From DASQBT01 sp035635075 (lineage in GTDB: Bacteria > Pseudomonadota > Gammaproteobacteria > Burkholderiales > Thiobacillaceae), in assembly GCA_035635075.1 (NCBI GenBank), contig DASQBT010000209.1, positions 1 through 24,184 on the forward strand: 24,184 nt of DNA, given 5' to 3'. The first letter of the stretch is position 1, and every line of letters starts with the position of its first letter. Made by a program: the position numbers and the translations under genes. Under the pieces are notes generated by a model. The model was given only the letters and a program-made list of their open reading frames with translations. It made no database searches and was not told where the DNA came from. Shown one piece after another: positions 1 through 7,502 of the stretch.

Positions 1-654
1 CTTCAGGCGCATCACACGGCGTTCCACTTCCCGCACCGACAGTCCTCGATGCTCGATTTCGTGGGCCAGTTCGCGCTGCTGGGCGGCGGTGAGCGGCAGC
101 AGGGCGCGGGCGTGGCCCATTTCGATCAGCCCGGCGGAGAGCATGTCCTGCACCGGACGAGAGAGATTGAGCAGGCGCAACAGGTTGGATACGGCGGTGC
201 GCGATTTCCCGACCGCGCCGGCCGCGGCATCGTGGGTCATGCCGAATTCCTGGATCAGGCGTTGCAGGCCTTGCGCCTGCTCGATGGCGTTGAGGTCTTC
301 GCGCTGCATGTTCTCGATCAGCGCCATCGCGGCGACGGCTTCCTCGGGCACATCCTTGACCAGCACCGGCACATCCTGCAGCCCGGCGCGCTGGGCCGCG
401 CGCCAGCGGCGTTCGCCCGCGATGATCTCGAAACCGCTGCCCTGCTTGCGCACCAGGATGGGCTGCATCATGCCCTGGGCCCGAATCGAATCCGCCAGTT
501 CATCCAGCGCGCTTTCGTCCATGTGGCGGCGCGGCTGGTATTTGCCCGGCTTGAGCTGCGACGTGGAGATCTGGCGCTGTTCGCCGCTGCCGGCGGGTGC
601 ATCTCCGCCCAGCAGGGCATCAAGTCCGCGGCCGAGTCCTTTCATTCTTGCCAT
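1..654 (-). CDS. parB: ParB chromosome-partitioning CTPase, C-terminus cut by window edge
   Basis: ParB loads on parS sites near the origin, spreads along DNA as a CTP-dependent clamp, and works with ParA to segregate new origins. Reading leftward from an ATG at 654 gives 218 open codons to the window edge, with no stop. The N-terminus has the usual KGLGRGLDALL start (residues 5-15). Next come the CTP-binding GERRWRA motif (80-86) and the ENMQREDL motif (114-121). A helix-turn-helix region follows at about 136-180, including GKSRTAVSNLLRLL. Family members are about 280-300 residues, so the dimerisation domain lies outside. It starts 10 bp after parA stops and is surely co-transcribed with it. 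Three parS sites in this window are its likely targets. Confidence 0.97.
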   Translation of the reverse strand, partial: MARMKGLGRGLDALLGGDAPAGSGEQRQISTSQLKPGKYQPRRHMDESALDELADSIRAQGMMQPILVRKQGSGFEIIAGERRWRAAQRAGLQDVPVLVKDVPEEAVAAMALIENMQREDLNAIEQAQGLQRLIQEFGMTHDAAAGAVGKSRTAVSNLLRLLNLSRPVQDMLSAGLIEMGHARALLPLTAAQQRELAHEIEHRGLSVREVERRVMRLK

Positions 655-664
655 ATGGTGCCCT

Positions 665-1456
665 TCAGTTTGCGCTGGCGATGGCGTCGGGCAGGCCGTA
701 CCGCGCAAGCAGTTCTTCCGCCAGTTGCAGGTAGGCATGTGCGCCTTTGCTGGCGCGGTCGTACACGACGCCCGGCAGACCGTGGCTGGGGGCCTCGGCC
801 AGTCTGACATTGCGCGGGATGACGGTATTGAAAACCTTGTCGCCAAAATGGCTCTTGAGTTCCGCCGCAACCTGCTGGGCCAAGGTGGAGCGCGGGTCAT
901 ACATCACCCGCAGCAGGCCTTCGATTTCAATGTTGGGGTTGAGCTTCTGCTTGACCTTCTTGATCGTGGCAACCAGATCGGTCAATCCTTCCAGTGCGTA
1001 ATATTCGCACTGCATGGGAATCAGCACGGAATGCGCCGCGGCAAGGGCATTGACGGTCAGCAGATTGAGCGTGGGCGCGCAATCGATCAGGATGAAGTCA
1101 TATTCGTCGGCCACCTTGACAAGCTCGGCCTTAAGGCGGAATTCGCGCCGCTCGAACTCAACCATTTCCACTTCTCCGCCCGCCAGCTCCCGGTTGGCCG
1201 GAACGATATCGAAGCCCCCCGGCACCGAGCGGAGGCGGCTGGCGGAGATGTCGGATTCTCCCAGCAGCACTTGGTAGGCGGTGGGCAAGGCGGTGCGTTT
1301 TTCCACACCCGCGCCCATGGTCGCGTTGCCTTGCGGGTCGAGGTCCACCAGCAGGACCCGATGGCCTTGCTGGGCCAGGCCGCAGGCCAGATTGACCGCG
1401 GTGGTGGTTTTCCCGACCCCGCCTTTCTGGTTGGCTATTGCAAGAATACGCGCCAT
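665..1456 (-). CDS. parA: ParA chromosome-partitioning ATPase
   Basis: ParA/Soj is a deviant-Walker ATPase that binds the nucleoid non-specifically and moves ParB-parS complexes. The 263-residue product has the signature KGGVGKTT at residues 11-18, then DLDPQGN at 38-44 and a Walker B-like FILIDCAP further on. Length is normal for the chromosomal family. The ATG at 1456 was chosen because it gives the canonical MARILAIANQKGG start. A longer reading from 1507 would add 17 unrelated residues overlapping rsmG. It starts 13 bp after rsmG stops and ends 10 bp before parB, so rsmG, parA and parB form one transcription unit. Confidence 0.98.
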   Translation of the reverse strand: MARILAIANQKGGVGKTTTAVNLACGLAQQGHRVLLVDLDPQGNATMGAGVEKRTALPTAYQVLLGESDISASRLRSVPGGFDIVPANRELAGGEVEMVEFERREFRLKAELVKVADEYDFILIDCAPTLNLLTVNALAAAHSVLIPMQCEYYALEGLTDLVATIKKVKQKLNPNIEIEGLLRVMYDPRSTLAQQVAAELKSHFGDKVFNTVIPRNVRLAEAPSHGLPGVVYDRASKGAHAYLQLAEELLARYGLPDAIASAN

Positions 1457-1469
1457 GCTTTTCGAGCTT

Positions 1470-2093
1470 TCAGTTCTGTTCGATGAATACGATGCAGCGC
1501 TCAGCATTGAGCCCCGGCACCTTCAGTGCGAGCACCCGGCTGACCTTCACGTCTTCCGGCAGCGCGGTGATTTCCTCGAGCGGCACTCTGCCCTTCATGG
1601 CCGCCCATTCGCCGCCAGGCTTGAGCAAATCGCGGGTCAGGTTCACGAATTCCCCCAAGCTGGAAAACGCCCGCGAGATCACTGTATCCGACCTGTCGCT
1701 CAAGGCGAGCTCTTCCACCCGGCACGCTTCGACCTGAACGTTGGCGAGCCCCAGTTCCGCCACCGCCTGGCGCTGAAAGGAGGCCTTCTTGTCCACCGTT
1801 TCAACCGACACCACCCGCCAATCGGGGCGGGCCATGGCCAGGATCAGGCCGGGCAGGCCTGCGCCGCTCCCCACGTCCAGCAGCAAGGGCCCCCGAACAT
1901 GGGGGAGGACGGACAAGCTGTCCAGCACATGATGGGTCATCCATTCCTGCGGCGAGCGCCGCGCGGTCAAGTTGTAAACCCGGTTCCAGCGGGCCAGCAA
2001 CTGCAGGAAGGCGAGGATCTTGTCCTGGGTTGCAGAGGGCAGGTTCAACGCCAGCTTTCCCGCCCCTTCAGCAAGGATCTCCGCCGGGGTCAT
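1470..2093 (-). CDS. rsmG: 16S rRNA (guanine-N7) methyltransferase RsmG
   Basis: RsmG (GidB) uses S-adenosylmethionine to methylate N7 of G527 in 16S rRNA; its loss gives low-level streptomycin resistance in several bacteria. The 207-residue protein has an N-terminal helical part with WNRVYNLTARR (36-46) and HHVLDSL (54-60), then the glycine-rich SAM-binding loop DVGSGAGLPG at 73-82. Length matches the family. Its ATG overlaps the mnmG stop codon by 4 bp (ATGA), which implies translational coupling. The order mnmG-rsmG-parA-parB is a well-known origin-linked arrangement in Proteobacteria. Confidence 0.98.
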   Translation of the reverse strand: MTPAEILAEGAGKLALNLPSATQDKILAFLQLLARWNRVYNLTARRSPQEWMTHHVLDSLSVLPHVRGPLLLDVGSGAGLPGLILAMARPDWRVVSVETVDKKASFQRQAVAELGLANVQVEACRVEELALSDRSDTVISRAFSSLGEFVNLTRDLLKPGGEWAAMKGRVPLEEITALPEDVKVSRVLALKVPGLNAERCIVFIEQN

Positions 2094-3994
2094 GCAGTTT
2101 TTTTCGTGTCGCCCCCCTCGGGACGGAAGCCGCGCCGAGCATAGACCAGCAATACCGAAATCGCTGCCGGCGTTACGCCGGAAATGCGCGACGCCTGGCC
2201 CAAGGTTTCGGGCTTAAACTTGTTCAGTTTCTGGCGTACTTCCATGGACAGGCTGGGCACTTGCATGTAGTCCACATCTTGCGGCAGCTTTAGGTCTTCC
2301 TGTTCGCGGCGCTTTTCCACTTCCTCCCGCTGCCGCTCAATGTAGCCCTGATACTTGGCCTGAATCTCCACCTGCTCCGCCACTTGCTCGTCCAGCAACC
2401 CATTGTCTGCATTGGGCAAAGTCATAAGTGAGTCATAACTCACTTCGGGGCGCCGCAGGAGGTCCAGCAGGCTGTATTCGCGCTCGATCCGTTTGCCCAG
2501 AACCCGCAGGGCTTCCACGGCCGCCAGGGTTTCGGGCCGGACCCAAGTGGACTTGAGCCTCTCCTGTTCGCGGGCAATCGCATCCCGTTTGCGGTTGAAG
2601 GCCTCCCAGCGCACGTCACCGACCAGCCCCAGCCGACGCCCGCTCTCAGTCAGGCGCAGGTCGGCATTGTCTTCGCGCAGTTGCAGGCGGTATTCGGCCC
2701 GGCTGGTGAACATGCGATAAGGCTCGGAAACGCCGCGGGTAATCAGGTCATCGACCAACACCCCGAGATAGGCTTCGTCGCGTCCCGGATGCCAGGCTTC
2801 CTCGTCGCGCGCGTAACGGGCCGCGTTCAGGCCGGCCAGCAGGCCCTGGGCCGCGGCCTCTTCGTAGCCGGTGGTGCCATTGATCTGACCGGCGAAGAAC
2901 AGGCCGTGCAGCGACTTGGTTTCCAGCGACGCCTTCAGATTGCGCGGATCGAAGTAGTCGTACTCGATTGCGTAGCCCGGCCGCACGATGTGGGCGCGCT
3001 CCAAGCCTGCTATCGAGCGCACCGCCGCCAACTGAATATCGAACGGCAACGAGGTGGAAATGCCGTTGGGGTAAACCTCATGGGTGTCCAGCCCTTCGGG
3101 CTCGAGAAAGATCTGGTGGCTGGCCTTGTCGGCGAAACGGTTGATCTTGTCCTCTATGGACGGGCAATAGCGCGGTCCCACCCCTTCAATCACGCCGGTG
3201 AACATCGGGCTGCGGTCAAGCCCGGAGCGGATGATTTCGTGGGTGCGCGTGTTGGTGTGGGTGATCCAGCAGGACACTTGGCGCGGCTGCATGGCCCGGC
3301 TACCCAGGGTGCTGAACACCGGGGTCGGGCTGTCGCCCGGCTGTTCCTGCAAGACAGAATAATCGATGCTGCGCCCGTCTACGCGGGGCGGGGTGCCGGT
3401 CTTGAGCCGGCCCACCGGGAGCTGCAGCTCGCGCAAGCGATGCGCCAGGGTACGGGCCGGCGGATCGCCGGCCCGCCCGGCCTCGTAGTTGGACAGCCCA
3501 ACGTGAATGAGTCCGGCGAGGAAGGTGCCGGCGGTCAACACCACTGAACGGGCTGCGAATTCGATGCCCAACTGAGTTCGCACTCCGCTGACCCGGTCCC
3601 CCTCGAGCAACAGATCATCGACCGCCTGCTGGAACAGGGTCAGCTTGGGTTGGTTTTCCAGCCGCGCACGAATGGCTTTCTTGTACAACACGCGGTCGGC
3701 CTGGGCCCGGGTCGCCCGCACGGCTGGGCCCTTGGAGGCATTCAAGGTGCGGAACTGGATGCCCGCCTCATCGGTGGTGATGGCCATGGCCCCGTCCAGC
3801 GCATCCACCTCTTTCACCAGATGGCCCTTGCCGATGCCGCCGATCGAGGGATTGCAGGACATCTGCCCCAAGGTTTCGATATTGTGGCTCAACAGCAGGG
3901 TTTTCGCGCCGGTGCGCGCGGCCGCCAACGCGGCCTCCGTACCGGCATGGCCGCCCCCCACCACAATGACGTCAAAGGATTCCGGATAGCGCAT
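2090..3994 (-). CDS. mnmG: tRNA uridine-5-carboxymethylaminomethyl modification enzyme MnmG
   Basis: MnmG (GidA) is an FAD-dependent enzyme that acts with MnmE to place the carboxymethylaminomethyl group on wobble uridine 34 of certain tRNAs. The ATG at 3994 gives 634 residues, the usual length. It is preceded by an AGGTG ribosome-binding site 8 nt upstream, and it starts directly with the Rossmann FAD loop GGGHAGTE (13-20). MSCNPSIGGIGKGH and GTFLAGLIHVG follow, and the C-terminus has ISGVTPAAISVLL. The open frame continues upstream to 4237, but that extension has no family similarity and crosses the promoter and parS, so it was rejected. The partner gene mnmE lies about 12 kb away, beyond the accessory genes. 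Confidence 0.98.
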   Translation of the reverse strand: MRYPESFDVIVVGGGHAGTEAALAAARTGAKTLLLSHNIETLGQMSCNPSIGGIGKGHLVKEVDALDGAMAITTDEAGIQFRTLNASKGPAVRATRAQADRVLYKKAIRARLENQPKLTLFQQAVDDLLLEGDRVSGVRTQLGIEFAARSVVLTAGTFLAGLIHVGLSNYEAGRAGDPPARTLAHRLRELQLPVGRLKTGTPPRVDGRSIDYSVLQEQPGDSPTPVFSTLGSRAMQPRQVSCWITHTNTRTHEIIRSGLDRSPMFTGVIEGVGPRYCPSIEDKINRFADKASHQIFLEPEGLDTHEVYPNGISTSLPFDIQLAAVRSIAGLERAHIVRPGYAIEYDYFDPRNLKASLETKSLHGLFFAGQINGTTGYEEAAAQGLLAGLNAARYARDEEAWHPGRDEAYLGVLVDDLITRGVSEPYRMFTSRAEYRLQLREDNADLRLTESGRRLGLVGDVRWEAFNRKRDAIAREQERLKSTWVRPETLAAVEALRVLGKRIEREYSLLDLLRRPEVSYDSLMTLPNADNGLLDEQVAEQVEIQAKYQGYIERQREEVEKRREQEDLKLPQDVDYMQVPSLSMEVRQKLNKFKPETLGQASRISGVTPAAISVLLVYARRGFRPEGGDTKKTA

Positions 3995-4016
3995 GAAAAT
4001 CACCTGTGAGCGCGGA

Positions 4017-4045
4017 ATGATACGCCAAAGCGTGGGCCGGGTTAA
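4017..4045 (-). promoter_or_regulatory. Sigma70-type promoter of the mnmG-rsmG-parA-parB operon
   Basis: On the minus strand a -35 element TTAACC (4045-4040, 4 of 6 to consensus) is separated by 17 bp from a -10 element TATCAT (4022-4017, 5 of 6). Transcription would start near 4010, leaving a short leader before the mnmG ATG at 3994. The parS site at 4058-4073 lies 12 bp upstream of the -35. ParB bound or spreading there could therefore affect expression of its own operon. This is a prediction from spacing and consensus only. Confidence 0.6.
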
Positions 4046-4057
4046 GGAACGCGGCGC

Positions 4058-4073
4058 TGTTTCACGTGAAACC
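4058..4073. promoter_or_regulatory. parS centromere site 1 (intergenic)
   Basis: TGTTTCACGTGAAACC matches the widely conserved parS 16-mer TGTTTCACGTGAAACA at 15 of 16 positions and contains the full GTTTCACGTGAAAC palindrome. It sits in the divergent mnmG-marR intergenic region, next to the parA-parB operon promoter. Chromosomal parS sites cluster around the origin, as here. Confidence 0.95.
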
Positions 4074-4225
4074 ATCCCTGCCCTCCTGACTGTTCCCCAA
4101 AAGACATACGTTCTGGAGTCGGGGGCCTGGGGCGCTCGCGGACATGCGGATTCCGCAAGCGGGGTTCCCTTTAATGCTGGCAGCCTCCCCTTTCCCTGCC
4201 ACCCCGCATCCGCTAGCATCGTGGC

Positions 4226-4657
4226 ATGAGCCGGCACCCCCTAAGCAAGAAGGAGTTCGAAACTCTATCTCGTTTCCGCTATCAATTGCGGCGTTTTCTC
4301 CGGTTTAGCGAGGACCTCACCCACCGCGAGGGGGTCACCAACCTGCAATACTTGCTGCTCTTGCATATCAAGGGGTTTCCCGGGCGCGATTGGGCCACGG
4401 TCGGCGAACTGGCCGAAAAGCTCCAGGCCCAGCCGCACGGGACGGTGGCCCTGGTCAACCGCTGCGAAAAGCTTGGACTGGTGCGGCGTCAGTCCGGGCG
4501 CAAGGACCGCCGCGAAGTGGAAATCCATCTGACTGCCGAGGGCGACAAGATGGTCACCAGACTGGCGCGCCTGCATCGGGATGAACTGCTCACCATGCAG
4601 GGCCTGTTTCAGGTCCCGGGTGAGCGGGAATTTCTCGATGGTCACCCGGACGCCTGA
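4226..4657 (+). CDS. MarR-family transcriptional regulator
   Basis: This is a 143-residue winged-helix protein of the MarR family, which usually act as ligand-responsive dimeric repressors. The DNA-binding domain spans about residues 38-105. It includes the recognition-helix region QPHGTVALVNRCEKLGLV (69-86) and the typical wing GRKDRREVEIHLTAEG (91-106). N- and C-terminal helices would form the dimer interface. It diverges from mnmG and converges on pxpA. No clear ribosome-binding site precedes the ATG, and no convincing operator palindrome was found upstream. Targets are unknown: the neighbouring 5-oxoprolinase operon is a candidate by proximity only. Confidence 0.9.
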   Translation: MSRHPLSKKEFETLSRFRYQLRRFLRFSEDLTHREGVTNLQYLLLLHIKGFPGRDWATVGELAEKLQAQPHGTVALVNRCEKLGLVRRQSGRKDRREVEIHLTAEGDKMVTRLARLHRDELLTMQGLFQVPGEREFLDGHPDA

Positions 4658-4809
4658 GCCCTCTCCAGGAATGCCATTTTTGTTCATAACATGAGCACCG
4701 GGAACACTTAGAAGATCGGGGGCTTGTTGCCGCGTAAGCTGCCCACTTCGGCAAGGCACCTGATTCGTGACTCTTCGCCCCCTGTCCCCCTGCGGTTATT
4801 CGCTTGGCT

Positions 4810-5523
4810 TCAGGCCGCCAGCGCCGCTGCGACAGACCTGGCAAAATTCACGGCGTCTGGCCGGTCGCCGTGCAGGCAAAGCGTGTCGGCGCGCAGCAGC
4901 AGTATTCCCCCGTCCAGGGTCGTGATTGCTTCCCCCACGGCAATGCGCCGCGCTTGGTCGGCGGCCGCCCCTGGCTCGTCGATGACCGCTCCCGGCCCAT
5001 CGCGCGGCGCCAGACTCCCGTCCGCCAAATAACGCCGGTCGGCAAACGCCTCCTCCAGCACCGCCAGGCCAGAGCCGCGCGCCCAGCCGGCCAGCGGCGA
5101 ACCAGCCAAGCACACCAGCGCCAGCCCACCCAGGTCGAGCAATGCGGCGATCACCTCGCGCCCGGTTGCTTCGTCTTGCGCGACGAGGCTATACAGCGCG
5201 CCGTGCGGTTTCACGTGAAACAGTCGGGTCCCCTCCTGCTCTGCGAGGCGCATCAACTCGCGGCTCTGTTCGAGCACCCAGCGGCGCACGTCGCCGGGAT
5301 GCGTGGCAACCGGCTTACGGCCGAAGTTCTGCCGGTCGGGGTAGCCCGGATGGGCGCCCGCCAATACACCCATGTCTCGCGCCAGGAGCAGGGTGAGGCG
5401 CATCGACGCTTCGTCCCCCGCGTGCCCCCCGCACGCGATGGATACCCGATCGACGTAGGGGAAAATCAGACTGTCGTCCCAGCCTTCTCCTACGTCCGCA
5501 TTCAGTTCCATCAGGCGAGCCAT
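4810..5523 (-). CDS. pxpA: 5-oxoprolinase subunit A (LamB/YcsF family)
   Basis: PxpA is a subunit of the bacterial ATP-dependent 5-oxoprolinase PxpABC, which opens 5-oxoproline (pyroglutamate) to glutamate. The 237-residue reading has the family motifs ELNADVGEG (6-14), ACGGHAGD (30-37), GAHPGYPD (56-63) and VKPHGALY (104-111). The start at 5523 has a good GGGAG ribosome-binding site. An alternative ATG at 5511 gives a TGATG stop-start overlap with pxpC and would begin MELNADVGE; either is possible. The gene is last in the order pxpB-pxpC-pxpA. A parS site (5207-5222) lies inside it and encodes residues 101-106. Confidence 0.95.
   Translation of the reverse strand: MARLMELNADVGEGWDDSLIFPYVDRVSIACGGHAGDEASMRLTLLLARDMGVLAGAHPGYPDRQNFGRKPVATHPGDVRRWVLEQSRELMRLAEQEGTRLFHVKPHGALYSLVAQDEATGREVIAALLDLGGLALVCLAGSPLAGWARGSGLAVLEEAFADRRYLADGSLAPRDGPGAVIDEPGAAADQARRIAVGEAITTLDGGILLLRADTLCLHGDRPDAVNFARSVAAALAA
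5207..5222. promoter_or_regulatory. parS centromere site 2 (inside pxpA)
   Basis: GGTTTCACGTGAAACA matches the parS consensus at 15 of 16 positions and contains the full 14-bp palindrome. It lies in the pxpA coding region, where it specifies Leu-Phe-His-Val-Lys-Pro (residues 101-106), partly inside the conserved VKPHGALY motif. The DNA site and a protein motif are therefore under joint constraint. Intragenic parS sites are common in other bacteria. Confidence 0.93.
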
Positions 5524-6431
5524 GTGATGCTCCCGTCCAGCGCACCTTGCTGATCCAGCCAGGCCGCCCTTGCGTCTTCCCGATCCAGCGCCTGGAAACC
5601 GACTCGATCCCCCGGCCTGAGTTGGGCCAGCCGTCCCAAATCGGCGGCAATGATCCCGGCAATGACCGGATATCCGCCAGTCACCGGTCCATCCCATCCC
5701 AAGACGATAGGCTGGCCTTCTGGCGGCACTTGGATGGCTCCCGGCAACACGCCCTGGGAAGCAAGCTCTTCGCTCTTCTCTACTCTCAGCGCCGGGCCCC
5801 TGAGACGTATGCCGCTGCGATCTGAATGCGCATCGACAACAAACCTTCCCCCAAACAGGCCGACCAAGGCAGATTCGGCAAACCAACCCAACTGCGGGCC
5901 CGCCACCACGCGCAACGGCCCCTCGGCCACTGGTCGGTTCGCCCGCCCTAAGCGCATCGCTCCTGCAACGCCAACCGGCAACGCGTCCCCTGCCTCCAGC
6001 GAACGGCCGTTCCAGCCGCCAAACGCGCCGGGCAGGAAGGTGGCGCCGCTGCCCAGCACGGGCTCGAGCTCTATGCCGCCGGCCACCGCGAGATAGCCCC
6101 GGCAGCCGTTGAGCGCACGCCCCAATTCAAGGCTTGTGCCCGCTGCCAATGCCAGGGTCTCGTCCCAGTGCAGGTTAACCCCGTCGCAGCGGACCTCAAA
6201 GCGTGCCCCGCTCAGGGCAATCACCCCGCCCTGCGGAAAACCCAGCGTCGGGCCGTGCAAGGTGAACTCGATTCCCGCGGCGCCGTCGGCGTTGCCAACC
6301 AGGCGGTTGGCAAGAATCATGGCCTGCCGGTCCGCCGCCCCGCCTTCCGGCACGCCCATTTGACGATAGTTCGGGCGCCCCAGATCCTGGATGGTGTCCA
6401 GCAACCCCGGCTTGCGCACCACAATTTTCAT
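5511..6431 (-). CDS. pxpC: 5-oxoprolinase subunit C (biotin-dependent carboxyltransferase-like)
   Basis: PxpC (KipA-like, cyclophilin-fold) pairs with PxpB and PxpA in the 5-oxoprolinase complex. It is related to the allophanate hydrolase/urea amidolyase AHS2 domain. The 306-residue product begins with the family-typical KIVVRKPGLLDTIQDLGR (2-19), followed by GVPEGGAADRQAMILANRLVGN motifs to about residue 47. Its ATG overlaps the pxpB stop by 4 bp, and its own stop overlaps the pxpA start region. All three subunits are thus tightly coupled. Older annotations often call such genes allophanate hydrolase subunit 2, but the PxpA partner argues for 5-oxoprolinase. Confidence 0.95.
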   Translation of the reverse strand: MKIVVRKPGLLDTIQDLGRPNYRQMGVPEGGAADRQAMILANRLVGNADGAAGIEFTLHGPTLGFPQGGVIALSGARFEVRCDGVNLHWDETLALAAGTSLELGRALNGCRGYLAVAGGIELEPVLGSGATFLPGAFGGWNGRSLEAGDALPVGVAGAMRLGRANRPVAEGPLRVVAGPQLGWFAESALVGLFGGRFVVDAHSDRSGIRLRGPALRVEKSEELASQGVLPGAIQVPPEGQPIVLGWDGPVTGGYPVIAGIIAADLGRLAQLRPGDRVGFQALDREDARAAWLDQQGALDGSITWLA

Positions 6432-7039
6432 CGCGGCACGAAGCGGACGTGGTCGCCCGGTGTGAAGCGGGCCGGCGGCTTGCGCAGCGGATCAAACACC
6501 CACTCCCGCGTGCGGCCAATCAGCAGCCAGCCGCCCGGGCTGGTTCCCGGATAAATGCCCGTGTACATCCCGCCCAATGCCACACTGCCAGCCGGAACTC
6601 GCGCTCTGGGCGCACTCCGGCGAGCCGTCTGCAATGGCGTGGGGGTGCCGGCCAAATAGGCAAACCCCGGCTGAAATCCGAGAAACGCCACGCGGTACTG
6701 GGCCCCGGCGTGCAGCTCGACGGCCTGGCTGGTGGTCAGGCCGGCGGCATCGGCCACCCGCTCCAGGTCGGGTCCCGCGTCTCCGCCATAAATGACCGGG
6801 ATTTCGTGATGCCGACCCAGGACCTCCAAGCTCGCGTCGGGCTGCGCCTTATTAATCAGGTCCAGGAGTACCGGTCCGGCGCCCTGCCCCGGTTGCAGCA
6901 CCACCAACAGGCTGCCATCCCCGGGCACCACGGCCTCCACTTCCGGCAGGGCCGCCGCCTCAATCTTCTGCTTTAGCCCCAGGGTGCACGCGCGACTTTC
7001 CAGCCATAGACCGCGATCGGTTATCCAGCGGTGTTTCAC
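6428..7039 (-). CDS. pxpB: 5-oxoprolinase subunit B (KipI-like)
   Basis: PxpB (KipI/AHS1 family) is the second subunit of the PxpBC heterodimer. The 203-residue product carries the family hallmark GFQPGFAYLAGTP (121-133) and RARVPAGSVALGG (145-157). The N-terminus is short, and an in-frame TAG at 7060-7058 rules out anything longer. The chosen start is GTG at 7039, preceded by a very strong GGGGGAGG ribosome-binding site at 7056-7049 (minus strand). A parS site spans 7032-7047, so it occupies the spacer between ribosome-binding site and start codon as well as the first codons. This first gene of the pxp operon has no clear promoter in the bases upstream. Confidence 0.93.
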   Translation of the reverse strand: MKHRWITDRGLWLESRACTLGLKQKIEAAALPEVEAVVPGDGSLLVVLQPGQGAGPVLLDLINKAQPDASLEVLGRHHEIPVIYGGDAGPDLERVADAAGLTTSQAVELHAGAQYRVAFLGFQPGFAYLAGTPTPLQTARRSAPRARVPAGSVALGGMYTGIYPGTSPGGWLLIGRTREWVFDPLRKPPARFTPGDHVRFVPR

Positions 7040-7047
7040 GTGAAACG
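7032..7047. promoter_or_regulatory. parS centromere site 3 (over the pxpB start codon)
   Basis: TGTTTCACGTGAAACG matches the parS consensus at 15 of 16 positions with the full palindrome. It covers the GTG start codon of pxpB (7039-7037) and the spacer to its ribosome-binding site. ParB loaded here would sit downstream of any pxp promoter and could act as a roadblock. That regulatory effect is inferred, not shown. Confidence 0.94.
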
Positions 7048-7060
7048 CCTCCCCCGTCTA

Positions 7061-7502
7061 TGGCCTTTGTCAGGCTGGCCGACCGACGTGCTCGCATGCT
7101 TTGGAGGCCTTCCAACGAGATACCATGAGGCGACGCATCTCCGCTCTGCTGATATCCTCACTGTTGCCGCCTTTGGCTCGAGACCCCGACCGATATCCTG
7201 CGCCAGAGCTCTGCCGAATTATTATTGATTGCGGAAAAACGCGCCGCCGATGCCGCCGCCACATGGAATTGCCTTTGAATAAGCCCACCCCACTCGGCGG
7301 TCGCGCTGCGGCTTGCCTGGCGGCGCGCCGGAAAAAACGCTCAGTGTTGGCCCCTGAAACAACTGATTTGGGGCATTCTCACCCCCGAGGCGAGTGCCGG
7401 TGGGCTACGAGACCCACCGGCGCGCACTCCACCACTGCTGATTTCTAAAGTGATGATCAATACCGTATCTAGCTGAACAAGCAAGCCGAGGCGTGCTAAT
7501 CC
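7061..7502. other. Intergenic gap without a convincing gene
   Basis: About 440 bp separate pxpB from the DsrC-like gene. Open frames on both strands are short, arginine-rich and without family similarity, so none is called. Two structures stand out. One is a TTGGA-N5-TCCAA inverted repeat at 7101-7115, a possible operator for the divergent neighbourhood. The other is a 9-bp perfect hairpin at 7396-7421. The stretch around 7218-7240 is locally AT-rich. The gap probably holds the pxp promoter (minus), but no good -35/-10 pair could be picked. Confidence 0.5.
7396..7421. other. Perfect 9-bp GC-rich hairpin
   Basis: GCCGGTGGG (7396-7404) and CCCACCGGC (7413-7421) are exact complements around an 8-nt loop. 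GAGT/ACTC outside (7392-7395 with 7426-7429) could extend the stem past a small bulge. It lies about 80 nt beyond the stop of the minus-strand DsrC-like gene. No U-tract follows on either strand, so it is not a standard intrinsic terminator. It may be an RNA 3' end structure or a protein-binding site. Confidence 0.5.

Noticed and set aside
89..1486. A 465-codon plus-strand open frame over parB and parA
   Set aside because: Antisense to two well-conserved genes with no recognisable motif.
2681..3547. Long plus-strand open frame within mnmG
   Set aside because: Antisense shadow of mnmG.
3995..4237. N-terminal extension of MnmG by 81 residues
   Set aside because: It crosses the predicted promoter and parS, has no similarity to MnmG, and a good ribosome-binding site precedes the internal ATG at 3994.
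7021..7029. TTATCCAGC as a DnaA box near parS site 3
   Set aside because: Two mismatches to consensus, inside pxpB coding sequence and without companion boxes.
7125..7448. Arginine-rich open frames in the 7.06-7.5 kb gap
   Set aside because: No ribosome-binding site, no family similarity, and an amino-acid mix expected from random GC-rich DNA.
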